From positions 18,120,001-18,184,000 of the forward strand of contig CM050447.1 of NCBI GenBank assembly GCA_027563935.2: 64,000 nucleotides of DNA, in the 5' to 3' direction. Under the pieces are notes generated by a model. It saw only the letters and a program-made list of their open reading frames with translations. It had not been told where the DNA came from and did no database searches. Below, in pieces: positions 23,197 to 35,273 of this stretch. A program made the translations under genes and the position numbers. The DNA is from Costus lasius (lineage: Eukaryota; Streptophyta; Magnoliopsida; Zingiberales; Costaceae). Numbering within the stretch: the stretch's first letter is position 1; every line of letters starts with the position of its first letter.

Positions 23197-24489
23197 TGTC
23201 ACGCCCCGGTCGGATCGGCCTAAAAACAGCGCTTATCCGTTGTCTTAGGACCGTCCGACGGAATACTGGAACGCAACTCTCTCTAGGGTTTCCGACCCAA
23301 AATTGAAAACCCTAACTCCCCGATTGATTTTTATCCCCAAATTACAATTCGCTCGAGAAATTCGAAAAACCCTAATTCAGGAAATCCAAATGAAACCCTA
23401 AATTTAATAGTACCTCATAGTCAAATCCCGATTGACCAAGTCAAAATCATCCTTATGCTGACGTCGGCGTGATGTCAGCCCTCGATCAATTTCGTCGCGC
23501 GCGTAAATCCCCTGCTGACATCAGCGCTCCAAATCGAAATCACCGCGTCGAATTTCGTCTGCTGGCGTCAGCGTGCAAATCGATTTCGCCGAATCAATTT
23601 CCGCCGTTGACCAGCCTTGATTTTGACTTTTTACCTCGAAGCTCACGCCCGAGCTTCGTCTTCCACCTCGCGACGCCGCCGCGTCGCTGCCACTGTCGAG
23701 CGCTGCCGCGCTCTGGAGTCCGCTGGAAAAAGGGGAAGGCCGCCGCCTCCCGTCGTCGTAGAACAGGGGAAGGAGAAGGAAGGTAAAGCTTCGTTTATTC
23801 CTTGAAGAAGACTTACAAGCCTCCCCTTTCAACGCCGACGACCCCCGTCGTCGGTGCCCACTTCCCCTTCCTCGCCGGTCATAGCCGGTTACAGATCTCT
23901 CATCATCAACGCTCCATAGCGTCGGCATCGGTGCACCCTGACACCGGCATCAGTGCCCGTGAGCACTAGCATCAGAGCCCGGCTCTAGTAAGGGGCGACG
24001 ACGCCCGCCGTCGCCTGCTGGTGGCGCTCTCGCCCCGCTCTCTGTGGTGACGCCTCCACGTCGCTGCGATGCTCCTCTGCTCCCTCTTTTAAAGAGACGG
24101 CCACCGCCTCTTCTAATCCTTCACGCGTCCGCTGCTTTCGCTTCGTCCGACTCCGTAGACGCCATCGCTCTCCGCTTCTTCCGCCAGGACGAGATCGCGC
24201 AGCGTCCGCGTCTACTGCGCGTCCGAGCTTTGTGCGCCGCCTCCTCCTTAATCTGGCCGCCGTGTCCGAACCACGCCTCAGCGCGTGATCCGTTCGACCG
24301 CACGACGCCTCCGAACTCCACGGGGAAGACAACGTGGAGCTTGCGCGTCTTCCCAAATCTCGGGTCAACATTGTTCGTTGACCATGGGATTTTACCTCTC
24401 TTTCGGGCGCTGCTTTCTTTGTCGTGTGGGCCTGGGCTGGGTTGGGCCCCCTAGGCTTTGGGCTGAACCGGATAGACCGGGCCCTGACA
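23197..24489 (-). mobile_element. Solo LTR of the young-element family
   Basis: 1293 bp, minus orientation, from TGTCAGGGCCC (at 24489) to CGGGGCGTGACA (at 23197). It is related along its length to the LTRs of the elements at 6800 and 24495. CCTAG flanks it on both sides (23192-23196, 24490-24494). No interior is present, so it probably arose by recombination between LTRs. The open frames in it are GC-driven. Confidence 0.88.
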
Positions 24490-24494
24490 CCTAG

Positions 24495-25667
24495 TGTTAG
24501 GCCCTGGGCTCCCCGGTTCAGCCCAGAGAAGGATGGTTCGGCCCAGGCCCAGACCCACACCAACAGAGAAGCAGCAACGCGATTTCGGCCGGTCAACGCC
24601 GAAATCGAACGATGATGTTGACCTCGGCTTCGACATCTTCACGCGCGCGGACGTTGTCAACGCGTGCGAAACGGACGCTGCGAGCGGATGAACTCGCGTC
24701 TTCACCAGCAGCGGACGCGAGCGAGAGAAAGACGCAGGCGGGGCGAGATCTTCGGAGGTTTCAAGGCGACGCACGGGCGAAACCTCGGCCCGGATGCGCG
24801 GAAGACGCGGACAACGCGCGTGAAGCAGAAGGCGGCTTCCCTATAAAACTCAACGAAGAGAGAGCTTGAGAGGAGGTGATCGGAGATCGGTGATAGAGTG
24901 ATCGGCGACAGAGAGCTGAGTTCGAGAGAACGTGTAACGGCGGCGACGCTTGCCGCCGACGTGAGGGATAGAGACGAGAGTAAGAGAGGGTTTTTGTAGC
25001 TTTGATTTACGGAGAATAAAGTGAAGGTTTTCCCTTTCTATCTGGCGAACTTCCCCTGTTTTCCCGAGTGTTGCCTCGGCGACGTCTTCCGGCAGCAGGC
25101 GGCTGTCTCCGGTCGGCGACAAGGCTGAGACGTAGGCGGCGTCTCCCCCTTGTCGGCCTCCTTCCTTCTCCGACGAGCGAAGTGTTAACGAACGCCGGCG
25201 ACGCTCAGCTTCGGACGAACGGAAAGAACGAAAGCGGCGAGTTTTTGAACGAAGACGACAACGCGAGAAACGAGGCGGCTGACGCAACCATACGTCAGCG
25301 GAGGAAATTCGGCGCGCGGCGAAAGATTTCGCAAGGGCTGATGTCAGCGTGACGTCAGCGACAGAAATCAAAATCGACTGTCAGCACTGTTCGGTCAAAA
25401 TTAATTTTGACAGTAAGGTATTTTGACTTGGAGGTTGATTTTCTGATTTGGGGTTTTTGATTCTTTCTCGATTTCTTAAATTAGGGTTAGGGTTTTCCTG
25501 AGTGACTTGTAATTTGGGAAGAAAAATTGAGCGGGAACTAGGGTTTCGAATTTGGGGACGAGATTCGGTCCGGAAACCCTAGCGCAGTTACGTTCCGGTG
25601 TTCCGCCGGACGGCTCTGAGACAACAGATAAGCGTTGTTTTTGGACCGTTCCGACCGGGGCGTGACA
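24495..25667 (+). repeat. 5' LTR of the 24.5-kb gag-only element
   Basis: 1173 bp, TGTTAGGCC...GGGGCGTGACA. It carries about 20 bp near 24525 that is missing from the 3' LTR. Confidence 0.92.
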
Positions 25668-25702
25668 ACAGGTATCAGAGGTTAAAGTGATCCAACAGCA
25701 AT

Positions 25703-27175
25703 ATGGTGAATCAAGGAGATCGTATTGCCCGGATCGAGCAAGTGCTCGGTTTGACTGGGAATAGCAGAGATGCGGTGGTTCCTCAGGTGGAGGACCTCCA
25801 TCGCACAATAGAAGAGCAAAGGTTGCAGATTCTTGCCCTGCAACAAACTTTGGCTGGGATGGCTAAAGCCCAGCAAAACTTTGAAGGGATGGCGGCGCTA
25901 CAGCAGCAGGTGGCCACCTTGACAGCACAAACTCAGCAGGTGACCGCGTTGCAAGGACAAGTAGCGACCTTGACGACACAGCAACAGCAGATATTGGTTG
26001 ATCTGGCGGTGACACGCATGGCATTGGCACAGGCACAAGGGGGTGGCCCTACAGCAGCCAGGACGGAGTATGGGGCTCCCAACGGCAACGGGAAGGTTCG
26101 CACCCCAGAACCTGCAATGTTCAAAAGAGCCAGATCTGCAAAAGTGTTGGGTAATTTTCTATGGGACATACAACAATATTTTGAGGCTAACCATGTCACA
26201 GATCAGGAGAAGGTGAGAGTATGCACGGCATATCTCTCAGATGATGCAAAACTCTGGTGGAGAACCAAAGTTGATTCTACATCAGAGGCGGCTAGTTGGA
26301 CTTGGGAGGTGTTCCGAGAGGAACTGCGGCAGCAGTTCCTTCCCGGAAACTCGGTGGACCAGGCACGAGAGGCGGTGGATCGGCTCAAGCATACAGGGAC
26401 GATCCAGGAGTATGTCAGGGCGTTCTCCGCGTTGATGTTGGAGCTACCTTAGATGGCAGAGGGAGATAGGAGGTACTTCTTCCTCCGGAATCTCCAACCC
26501 TGGGCGGCGACGGAGGTTCGACGACATGCGCCGCAGGACTGGAGGACGGCTGCAGCTATAGCCGAGTCCTTGGTGGACCAGAGGACTTCGGGGACGACTT
26601 TCCAGAGAGCACAGAGATCGCCTCCGAAGCGACCATCTCCACCCAGACCTAGAGCGCCAGAGAGAGAGAGGCTCTCTCCCCGACGAAACGGAGGACGACC
26701 CGCATGGCAGGAACAGACTCGACCTGCAGAGCGAGGGCAAGGTCAACTGAGACCGATTGCCTGCTTTTTGTGCAAGGGACCGCACCGGATACGCGACTGT
26801 CCGGATCGACAGAGGGTGAACGCGATTGCAGCGATTGTGCATCGCGAACTAGCGGAGAAACCGGCGGTGGTGCATGACGAGGAACCAGTAGATGCTCGCA
26901 TAGGAGTTGTGCGCATTGCCTCAGTGGTAGCAGGAGGACCATCGCCGGCAACCGCAGAAGCAGAGCCGAAAGACGCAGTCGACAAAGGTAACGTCGAGCA
27001 GAAGACGAGCCCTGAAGATGTGAAACCTCAACAGGAGGAAAAGACGTGGAAGCAAGTAGTGGAGGAAAAGGCTCCACCGAAGTCCTCGAATTCTTCAGAC
27101 ACAGAGAGGGACGACGGGCCCCAGCGGATCCAGGGGAGATATTGGCCCTCTTTAGCCGACCCCGTAGAGTACTAA
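25703..27175 (+). pseudogene. Retrotransposon gag with one premature stop
   Basis: A 490-codon frame from ATG 25703 (MVNQGDRIARIEQ) to TAA 27173-27175 is broken only by TAG at 26450-26452, just after ALMLELP; CAG to TAG explains it. Residues about 30-115 are a glutamine-rich coiled coil. The gag core follows (KLWWRTKV, FREELRQQFLPGN, RLKHTGTIQEYVRAFSALM). After a basic linker comes a zinc knuckle CFLCKGPHRIRDC at about 26762-26800, spaced C-2-C-3-H-4-C. The tail is acidic and lysine-rich. Unless the stop is read through, only a 249-residue product lacking the knuckle could be made. Confidence 0.9.
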
Positions 27176-27217
27176 CGAAGGCGTCAAGCTATATTTGACG
27201 ATGCTGAGTACCAGAAG

Positions 27218-29305
27218 TGTCACGCCCCGGCGGAAGCCGGCTATTTCTAGCTCAGGGTTCCCCAGGGAGTAACAATATTGATAGGAACCAGAGAACTACA
27301 AAAATCACATAACCTTTATTTAATAAACAATCCAAATTTAATATCAACACAATATCTGAATACAACTATCCAAATTATCAACTGAATAAAAATACAAAGG
27401 ACAACTATCTCAACTCGGGCTGGTATCTGCTATCTACTCTATCCCTCCCAGAAGCTAACTCTGTACCTGGAGGAGAAACAAAGGGAGTTAGCAGAAATGC
27501 TAAGTAGGAATCAACAAACATGGTGAGAGAGTCAAATAACAGGATAGTACAATAACTGAAACAACGATATACAAATAATATAGGAATGTCGTGCAAATCA
27601 TCAAGCTGGCCACACAGATCTCACTTAAGAGCCGCACTCATTTTCAAAGTGTTTCCACTGTTGCTCATGCAATGGAACGACTGTCCAAAACAGTCCGGAG
27701 TGTTGCGTCCAACACTGACATCCGTAGTATTGTCCTAAGACAACTGGCGGTGCCGTACCGGCATCTCAGATAGTCCGATGCGCGTCGGAACTATAACTCA
27801 GATAGTCTGATATAATCAGAACTATAACTCAGATAAACAGGCCACTGGAGAATAAATCATCCAGGTCAGAGGTCAATATAAATCACGACTTTGTTATCAC
27901 AGATTTACAACGGTTCCATACATTTCAAGATCTCAGATACACAATTGTTTAACTAAAATCAGATATCTCAACACAGTTTCTTTCATCATGCATACAGAAA
28001 TAGAATATGACCAATGAACAAGATAAATGAGGTCAACAGGAATTCAGAAACAACTCAAGCAGATGAAGCAATCAGATACCAGTGTCATTCTATCAAATGC
28101 ATCATATATTAAATCAAAGGATTAAACAACAATTCCTATAATTCATGACACTGTAACAAAGGAGTAGGGGTAAGATTCCTACCTGAAGTGCTGGTTTCCT
28201 GAATACTCTCTGAAAGCTCGACTACCTCCTTTTCTCAACTGAATCATTTAAATAAACCCTTATTATTAACTATCAAGCATCCATCCATAATATTACCATT
28301 AACCCCAAATTTTCTACTAGATCAGAATTTTATCCCAAATAAATATCATCTAAATAATTTTCCATCTACATAATTTTCCCCCATCCTACTTAACAATTTA
28401 GATATTCTACTATTCCATTTAACTCGTATTTAAATAACTCAAATAAATAAATAAATAATAAAAAAAAACAAACGAAACTCACCTTTTGACCGAACTTCGA
28501 CGCGGAACGAACGACGTTCGCTCGTCTTCATTCGCGTCGCTGAAACGGAAAGAGAACAACTGCCGACGCCGCCGGCAGGGGAAGGTTACCGACGCCGGAA
28601 GGGAAACAACAGTCGGCTCCGGAAGAGGGAGGAGGGTCGTCGCCGATTGAGGAAAAACCGCCGCTGGGGAAAGGGAAGAAAACCGCTGTGAACAGAGGAA
28701 GAAGAAGCCGCCGAACGGAGAAAGGATCGTCGGCGTCGGAAGGAGGCGGAGACGACGTCGACTCAGAGAGAAAACTCGCCTCAGGGAGAAAGTGGAAGAT
28801 CAGTCGCCGCAGGAGGAAAATGAAGCCGCCTGACTCTCGCCGTTCGCGTCTGGAACAGAGGAGGACGAAGTCGCCGAAGCTTCGCCTGCGTCCGAATCCC
28901 GCCGGACGACGAGCGACGTTCGAAGAAACGACGACGGCGAACTGGCGCCTCTTCCTGCCACTGCCGAAGGTGGAGACGACCACTGCACGGTGTTGCCGGA
29001 GGAGCAGAAGGCGACGACGTGCGCAGCACACGTCCGAAGAAAAAAAAACGGAGCAGGGAGAATAGTTTGTGCGAAGCAGAGAAAACAACTCGTGTGCGGC
29101 GTAAGAAATCAATTAGGGATTAATGAGATACAGAGTAGGGGTTTAGGGTTTTATAGGAAAAATTTGAAGAGAATTTAGGGCAAAATAACTAGGGTTTAGG
29201 GAGGGATTTTATGGCTACTTAAACTAGGATTCCGAACTTTTAAAAAAAAAGATTTAAAATTTAAATACATAATTAAATAATAAAAAATTAATGCAAGGTA
29301 TAACA
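27218..29305 (-). mobile_element. Solo LTR nested in the gag-only element
   Basis: 2088 bp, minus orientation, TGTTATACC (at 29305) to CGGGGCGTGACA (at 27218). The target duplication AGAAG lies at 27213-27217 and 29306-29310. It is the same family as the solo LTR at 35274-37480 (opposite strand). A TATA motif CCTATAAAACCC (minus) sits near 29150. It entered the host element after gag and before the purine tract, so it is younger than that element. Confidence 0.92.
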
Positions 29306-29439
29306 AGAAGAAACATAAGGAGGTGTGGAAGAAACCTGTGGACGTCAGAGCTCCAAGCAGGAGTGAGCTCTCAAGTAGGCGTTGAGCGGGCTGTCGCGCC
29401 GGACATCGAGGGCGATGTCCAAATTGGGCCGGGGAGAAT

Positions 29440-30592
29440 TGTTAGGCCATGGGCTCTCCGGTTCAGCCCAGGCCCAGACCCACACCAAAAGAGAAGCAGC
29501 AACGCGATTTCGGCCGGTCAACGCCGAAATCGAACGATGATGTTGACCTCGGCTTCGACATCTTCACGCGCGTGGACGTTGTCAACGCGTGCGAAACGGA
29601 CGCTGCGAGCGGATGAACTCGCGTCTTCACCAGCAGCGGACGCGAGTGAGAGAAAGACGCAGGCGGGGCGAGATCTTCGGAGGTTTCAAGGCGACGCACG
29701 GGCGAAACCTCGGCTCGGACGCGCGGAAGACGCGGACAACGCGCGTGAAGCAGAAGGCGGCTTCCCTATAAAACTCAACGAAGAGAGAGCTCGAGAGGAG
29801 GTGATCGGAGATCGGCGATAGAGTGATCGGCGACTTAGAGCTGAGTTCGAGAGAACGTGTAACGGCGGCGACGCTCGCCGCCGACGTGAGGGATAGAGAC
29901 GAGAGTAAGAGAGGGTTTTTGTAGCTTTGATTTACGGAGAATAAAGTGAAGGTTTTCCCTTTCTATCTGGCGAACTTCCCCTGTTTTCCCGAGTGTTGCC
30001 CCGGCGACGTCTTCCGGCAGCAGGCGGCTGTCTCTGGTCGGCGACGAGGCTGGGACGTAGGCGGCGTCTCCCCCTTGTCGGCCTCCTTCCTTCTCCGACG
30101 AGCGAAGTGTTAACGAACGCCGGCGACGCTCGGCTTCGGACGAACGGAAAGAACGAAAGCGGCGAGTTTTCGAACGAAGACGACGACGCGAGAAACGAGG
30201 CGGCTGACGCAACCATACGTCAGCGGAGGAAATTCGGCGCGCGGCGAAAGATTTCGCAAGGGCTGATGTCAACGTGACGTCAGCGACAGAAATCAAAATC
30301 GACTGTCAGCACTGTTCGGTCAAAATTAATTTTGACAGTAAGGTATTTTGACTTGGAGGTTGATTTTCTGATTTGGGGTTTTTGATTCTTTCTCGATTTC
30401 TCAAATTAGGGTTAGGGTTTTCCTGAGTGACTTGTAATTTGGGAAGAAAAATTGAGCGGGAACTAGGGTTTCGAATTTGGGGACGAGATTCGGTCCGGAA
30501 ACCCTAGAGCAGTTACGTTCCGGTGTTCCGCCGGACGGCTCTGAGACAACAGATAAGCGTTATTTTTGGACCGTTCCGACCGGGGCGTGACA
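29440..30592 (+). repeat. 3' LTR of the 24.5-kb gag-only element
   Basis: 1153 bp, preceded by the purine tract and followed by CCTAG (30593-30597). Confidence 0.92.
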
Positions 30593-30649
30593 CCTAGTGT
30601 AGCCACCTATAAAATAGATTTTACTAAGTTAAACACCTTTCTACACTAG

Positions 30650-32081
30650 TGTTAGGCCCAGCCTCTAATTCTAGCCCATCTAATACAGTCCAGTCAAATG
30701 GGCCTTTGACCAAAAAGTCAAAATCGGTTCAAGAAAAACAAATCAGACGAAATTGATGTTAGGCCTGGCCCATGTGCCCAACCAAATCAGGCTATTGACC
30801 ACTGGTCAAAATCAATACCTTATCAAATAAGCGAAAGCAATTGGGAAGAATTGGCGTTGTTTCGAACGACGGAAAAGAGGCTTCAGGCTTCGATGGAACG
30901 GCAACGTCGGCGGCCGGAAATCAGGGGAGATCTCTCAGGAAGGGACGCCGGCCGATGATCGACCGCCAGGTGGCAAAACCGGATAAGAAGAGAGACAATC
31001 GCGATCAGTGGAAATTAGGCGTGCGAAGACACGATTTGGTGTCAGGCGGCGAAATCCTGCCTCCGGCGAACAGTCCCATCACCTTGAGCCCATGTCTAGA
31101 CACGTGGAGACGCTGCAATGGATGACGATTGGGCGGAGCGGCCGCGTGGTGCACGAGCAGCGAACAGAACCGCCGGACGCACGCAAACGAAGCTTCCCAA
31201 AGGCAGATTTCGACTCAAATCAGATGCACCACGAGATCTGACTAAAGGATTCGAGATATGGGAGGAGATATCTCGGGCAGAAACCTGTCAAAGCTGGGAA
31301 GAGACGACATTTGTCGGTCGCGTGCGGAAGACAAGAATACTGGCGTTTGATCGAGGAAGACGAGGGGTCGCCGAGCTCTCTATAAAGAGGAGTGGAGAGC
31401 CCCTCGAGAGGAGGGAGGCGGAACTAGAGGCGAACGGCTGAAGGACTAAACCAAGGTGACGGACGAACGGCGGACAGACGAGAGGAAAACTGCTTCAGAC
31501 GATCAAACCTCGCCGTGAACAAAGCTTTTGTCCTTCCTTGCGTCGCTTTCCTCCTCTAGATTCGGCGTCGACCTCACCAGCGAGGGCTTGCGAACCCCTC
31601 TCGGTGCGCTCCGGTGGAGTGGGTGGCGAGGTGGAGCGCTCCCAACGCTGACTTTCTCCTGCGTCCCCTTTCTTCTTCTTGTTGTTCCCTTTTCCTTTCA
31701 GAGGCTCCGGCGAACCCTAGAGGACGATCTCGAACCAATGTCGAGCTCATACGCTTCAACGAACTCTCGTCGGCCAAAGGACTGAGGTTGGCCGACGTTC
31801 GCCGGAAGGAGAAAGCTCGCCCGTCCCGTGTCTTCATCGGGCGACGAGTACGCGGCGGAAGCAAGAATCGGGCGTGACGCGAGTGAGGTTTCGCGTGCGG
31901 ACGAGGCTAACTGGTGCATCGAGCTCGGGTCGAGATTTGGATCCGATTTTAGCTAAGGTATATTTCCTTCTATTTTCATCTGATTTGGTATGAACGTGGC
32001 TTCTTTTCCTTCCCCTTAATTAGCGATTATGGACTGGACGATGCTGAGGGATGCATGCCCGAATGCATTCTTGCTAATCAT
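30650..32081 (+). mobile_element. Probable diverged solo LTR beside the FMO 3' end
   Basis: Begins TGTTAGGCCCAGCC like the neighbouring LTR families, is GC-rich, and has a TATA motif (CTATAAAGAGG) near 31381 at the expected depth. ACTAG precedes it (30645-30649) and recurs at 32082-32086. The right end (CTAATCAT) is not a clean CA, so the border is tentative. It ends about 150 bp from the FMO stop codon. Confidence 0.5.
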
Positions 32082-32227
32082 ACTAGACCTGAATAATTGG
32101 CTAAAACTATTCCCTGTATAGGATATTAAAATTTAGGAACATCACAAACATCTTTCAACTCGTCTCTTCAAGCGAGGCTACTCAATCTGCTTATTGTGCA
32201 ACTATTAGTGTGAGATTGACATGGAAA

Positions 32228-34080
32228 TTAAAGATGAGCATAGTCGGAGGGTTCATAGGGAAGAAACCAGTCGGCTAGCAAACCCTTCTTCCTCCTGGGG
32301 TTGCAGCCCATGTCGCGGCACAGCTGATCATTGTACCATATGTGCAGTGTTCCAATGCAGGATCTCCGAAAGTATTCTTCGCCAGAGTACGTCCTCATGA
32401 ACTTCTCCCATTCCACGACGTCCTTTTCCATGCTCTTTACGCTTGGCAACCGGAAGCCGCCGTCCAGAAAATGCGCTAACCATTTTGCCCTCATCTCCGA
32501 TGTGTGCAGATTGGACAAGCTCTCCGAGTATCCTAAAATCGCCATTTGTGGAATTCTTGGGTGGATGCATTCCCTGTCCAGTTAGCAGTCAATTATGCAT
32601 GAAGCGCAGTTCAATTCGAAGTAAGCTTCGACTGATTAATTAATGAGAACATACTATATGCATGCATTTGTACCTGTGAAGGGGCACAGTCGTAGTCGAT
32701 GAACCCGCCACAATACTCTGAAAAAGGGGGGACGTGAATATGTTGCAGAGCTTCTGGTCGCCTCTGAATCCAGTGGCAAGGATAACGATATCGGACTTTA
32801 TGGGCTCTTTTTGGCCTTGGACGATGATCCCGTTCTTGCAGAAGTTGAAGCTCTGGGAGTTGTTCAGAATGATGCTTCCTTGTTCCACTCTTTCATAGAA
32901 TTTGTCAGGCAGCAACGCTATCAAGCAAGAAGACATTGCCTGGGAGAAGCTGTGGTCTGGCACCATTCCAAATCTTTCCATGGGAATCACCCTTCTGAAA
33001 TAGGTCTCAGCAAATTTGGAGAACGCCCACCTCTGACATCAATTCAACAACGATTGAATGAACAGGTGATCAACAAATTCTGAATGGAATTAAGAAGCAT
33101 TTAATTGATTAGTGGTATACCAAAGGAGAGAGGAGGGTAGCCAGTGAGCTCAGCAGGAGCCCTTCACCCGGCTTGTGCATCAGCAACTCGGAGAAGCGAT
33201 TGAGATAGAAAAAAGGGAGAGGAAATCCCCAAGCGTAGTAGTCGGGTATGATCCAATGCTTCGTCCTGCAAATCATCGTGCATGGCCACTCCACACCGTT
33301 TACATCCGCGCACTCCATTGCGATGTCGATGGCAGATTTGAGGAAGCCCACGACGGTGACATGTTTGCCTTTGATGAGCTGAGCGGCTCGAGCTGTGCCC
33401 ATCTCGGAGTAGTCCATGGAGTGCATCACCATTCCGTCAAACATCTCAGGCCCATTATTTTCCGGGAAAGAGGGCATGTTCGGAACGCCGCTAAATCGGC
33501 CGATGCACAGGATCAGGAAGTCCACCTCGTGAATCTGTCCGTAATATCAAGAAATACCACAAAATCCAGATCAATTGATAATGCAATCAATTTGCAAAGA
33601 AGATTTCATGACGGGAGACGAGAATTTTCACACCTCTTCTGGTCCGCCCGCGCCTTGTTGCACCGTGAGATGCCATTCTCCCCTCGCAGCACCGCCGAAT
33701 GCCTCGCCATTCCCGGTCCACATCTCCCATGCCATGATCTGCTCCTCCGCCACCCCCACGTACTGCACGCTCACCACCCTGCAACCGAACCGGATGCGCC
33801 GGAGGAGATCGAAGTGGCGCGCGTAAGACTGCAGGTACTCCATCACCTGCCGGTGGTCGGGGTACACCTCCGTCACGCTCTCCGGCCACGGGAAGTCCGA
33901 GAACTGGTACGCCGACTTGGGCGACTGGAGGCGAGTGGAGTCGAGGGTGCGTGCCCAGACGCCTCCGATGCCGTCTTCAGCCTCGAACACCGTTACATTG
34001 AACCCCTTCTCCATCGCGTGCTTGCACGCCGCCAGTCCGCTGACGCCGGCGCCGATGATGCCTACTCGTCTCTTCTCCAT
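32228..34080 (-). CDS. Clade-I flavin-containing monooxygenase, FMO1-like
   Basis: Four exons on the minus strand, 34080-33634, 33534-33121, 33032-32674 and 32573-32228, join with GT-AG introns into 521 residues. The FAD motif GAGVSG is at residues 10-15, the FMO signature [11 protein letters not shown] at 181-191, the NADPH-site segment VVGFLKSA at 210-217 (degenerate GxGxxG, as in Arabidopsis FMO1) and LATGF at 372-376. FMO1 N-hydroxylates pipecolate to N-hydroxypipecolate, a mobile signal of systemic acquired resistance; many clade-I relatives are uncharacterised, so the substrate here is inferred. The ATG at 34080 places the FAD motif normally; a longer frame upstream adds a non-conserved stretch. 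Exon 1 is GC-rich. A dead copy of exon 1 lies at 19.6-20.7 kb. Confidence 0.92.
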
Positions 34081-35268
34081 AATTTTGGTCTTCTCTACTC
34101 TACTCTGCTCTAATATACTGTTTTTCTTGTTGTCGTCGTCAAGATGAGACCATAGATGGTGCGGTATTTGACAGGAGGACAAAGAAGACAGATCAAACGG
34201 GTAAGATGAGAAAATGTGATAAGGGAAGGAAATTTAGCTTTTACCTCAAAAGTGTTTTAATGAAGCTCAATTATTGAGATTCTTTTGTCCTTTCCGATCT
34301 CAGACTTTACTCAATTTCAGAGCCCTCGTTTCCACAATAGTGACGTGCACAATTTCGTTGCCTGCACATATATGTGCAGGATCTGGACACTCTTGGATCC
34401 TCTGAAGCAGACGCTAATATGTCCATACCAAAGGTTTAAAATTTTAATCTAAACCGATAAAAATTTTTAGTTTGTAATGGTACAATTAATCTACTGTAGT
34501 ACAATGTTAATTTCACTTTAGTATACCAGATCGAGTCACCAATGCTAACATGAAAGCAGTTTAGCAGTTTTGAATTCACCATAACACGAGATATTTCATT
34601 CCTTTCTACCAGTTAAAACTAACGTAATCAATAGCGCTACCTTATACAACAACAGAGCCAAATAAGCCTATTCCTCCGTCCTCCCAAATAAATATTATAA
34701 TAAACTGAGTGGTAAAGAAAATCTCATATAAAGTGGGTACAGGAACGGCAACAAAGCCTAATTTTTTACGCGATATCAGACTTCAACTCAATTATAAAAC
34801 TCCGATACTCAAGTCCAAATCAAGTACTCTCTTACATAACTGAATCTCACTTACAAAGTATCTATGAGTACGTGATTAAATAAATAATAATAATTTTTAA
34901 GAATATTATTTTATAAATTAAATAATAATAATAATAATAAATATTTTTATATACTAATTCTTTTGCTTTTTTTATATTTTAAATAATAAAAATATTTTTT
35001 ATTTTTTAATTTGGCATCAGGTACCATATTTATAAACTTGCTTCATTTCGGTAACGCACTGTAGCTACAGTAAATTTACTGTAAATACAGTAACTAAATG
35101 TAGCCATTTTGCTGTTTCTTTTCCCTCTTCTTTCTTTCTTCGATTTCTTTCCCTCTCACTTTCCATCTGTCCTTTTAAACACAGTCTCAAAAACGCATAT
35201 AGATGTTTCACTCCCCTTTTGTGTCATTGTAATAAATGATACATCAATTCTTTGAAGGCAAGAGGAAA
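34081..35268. other. Upstream region of FMO, no gene
   Basis: Should contain the FMO promoter on the minus strand, but no clear TATA box or W-box was found. It holds an AAT-type microsatellite near 34921-34943. A piece near 35100-35200 ending in TTTTAAACACAGTCT resembles a MITE end also seen near 51470. Confidence 0.4.
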
Positions 35269-35273
35269 TTATT

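Larger units (their letters stand above)
24495..30592 (+). mobile_element. Gag-only LTR retrotransposon with a nested solo LTR
   Basis: LTRs 24495-25667 (1173 bp) and 29440-30592 (1153 bp) both start TGTTAGGCC and end CGTGACA. The target duplication is CCTAG (24490-24494, 30593-30597). The primer site GGTATCAGAG is at 25671-25680 and the purine tract GGGGAGAAT at 29431-29439. The interior without the nested LTR is about 1.7 kb and carries gag only. LTR ends and interior edges match the young element at 6800, so they are one family. By eye the LTRs differ by about 2 percent, mostly transitions, plus a 20-bp indel. TATA motifs (CCTATAAAAC) lie near 24840 and 29763. It fits the TR-GAG class. Confidence 0.93.

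Noticed and set aside
23469..24615. Open frames on both strands in GC-rich DNA
   Set aside because: Inside a solo LTR and the adjoining LTR; same compositional effect, and not preserved between copies.
28528..29112. 194-codon minus-strand frame
   Set aside because: Within the nested solo LTR, on the sense strand of the LTR leader, with simple composition; no conserved motif.
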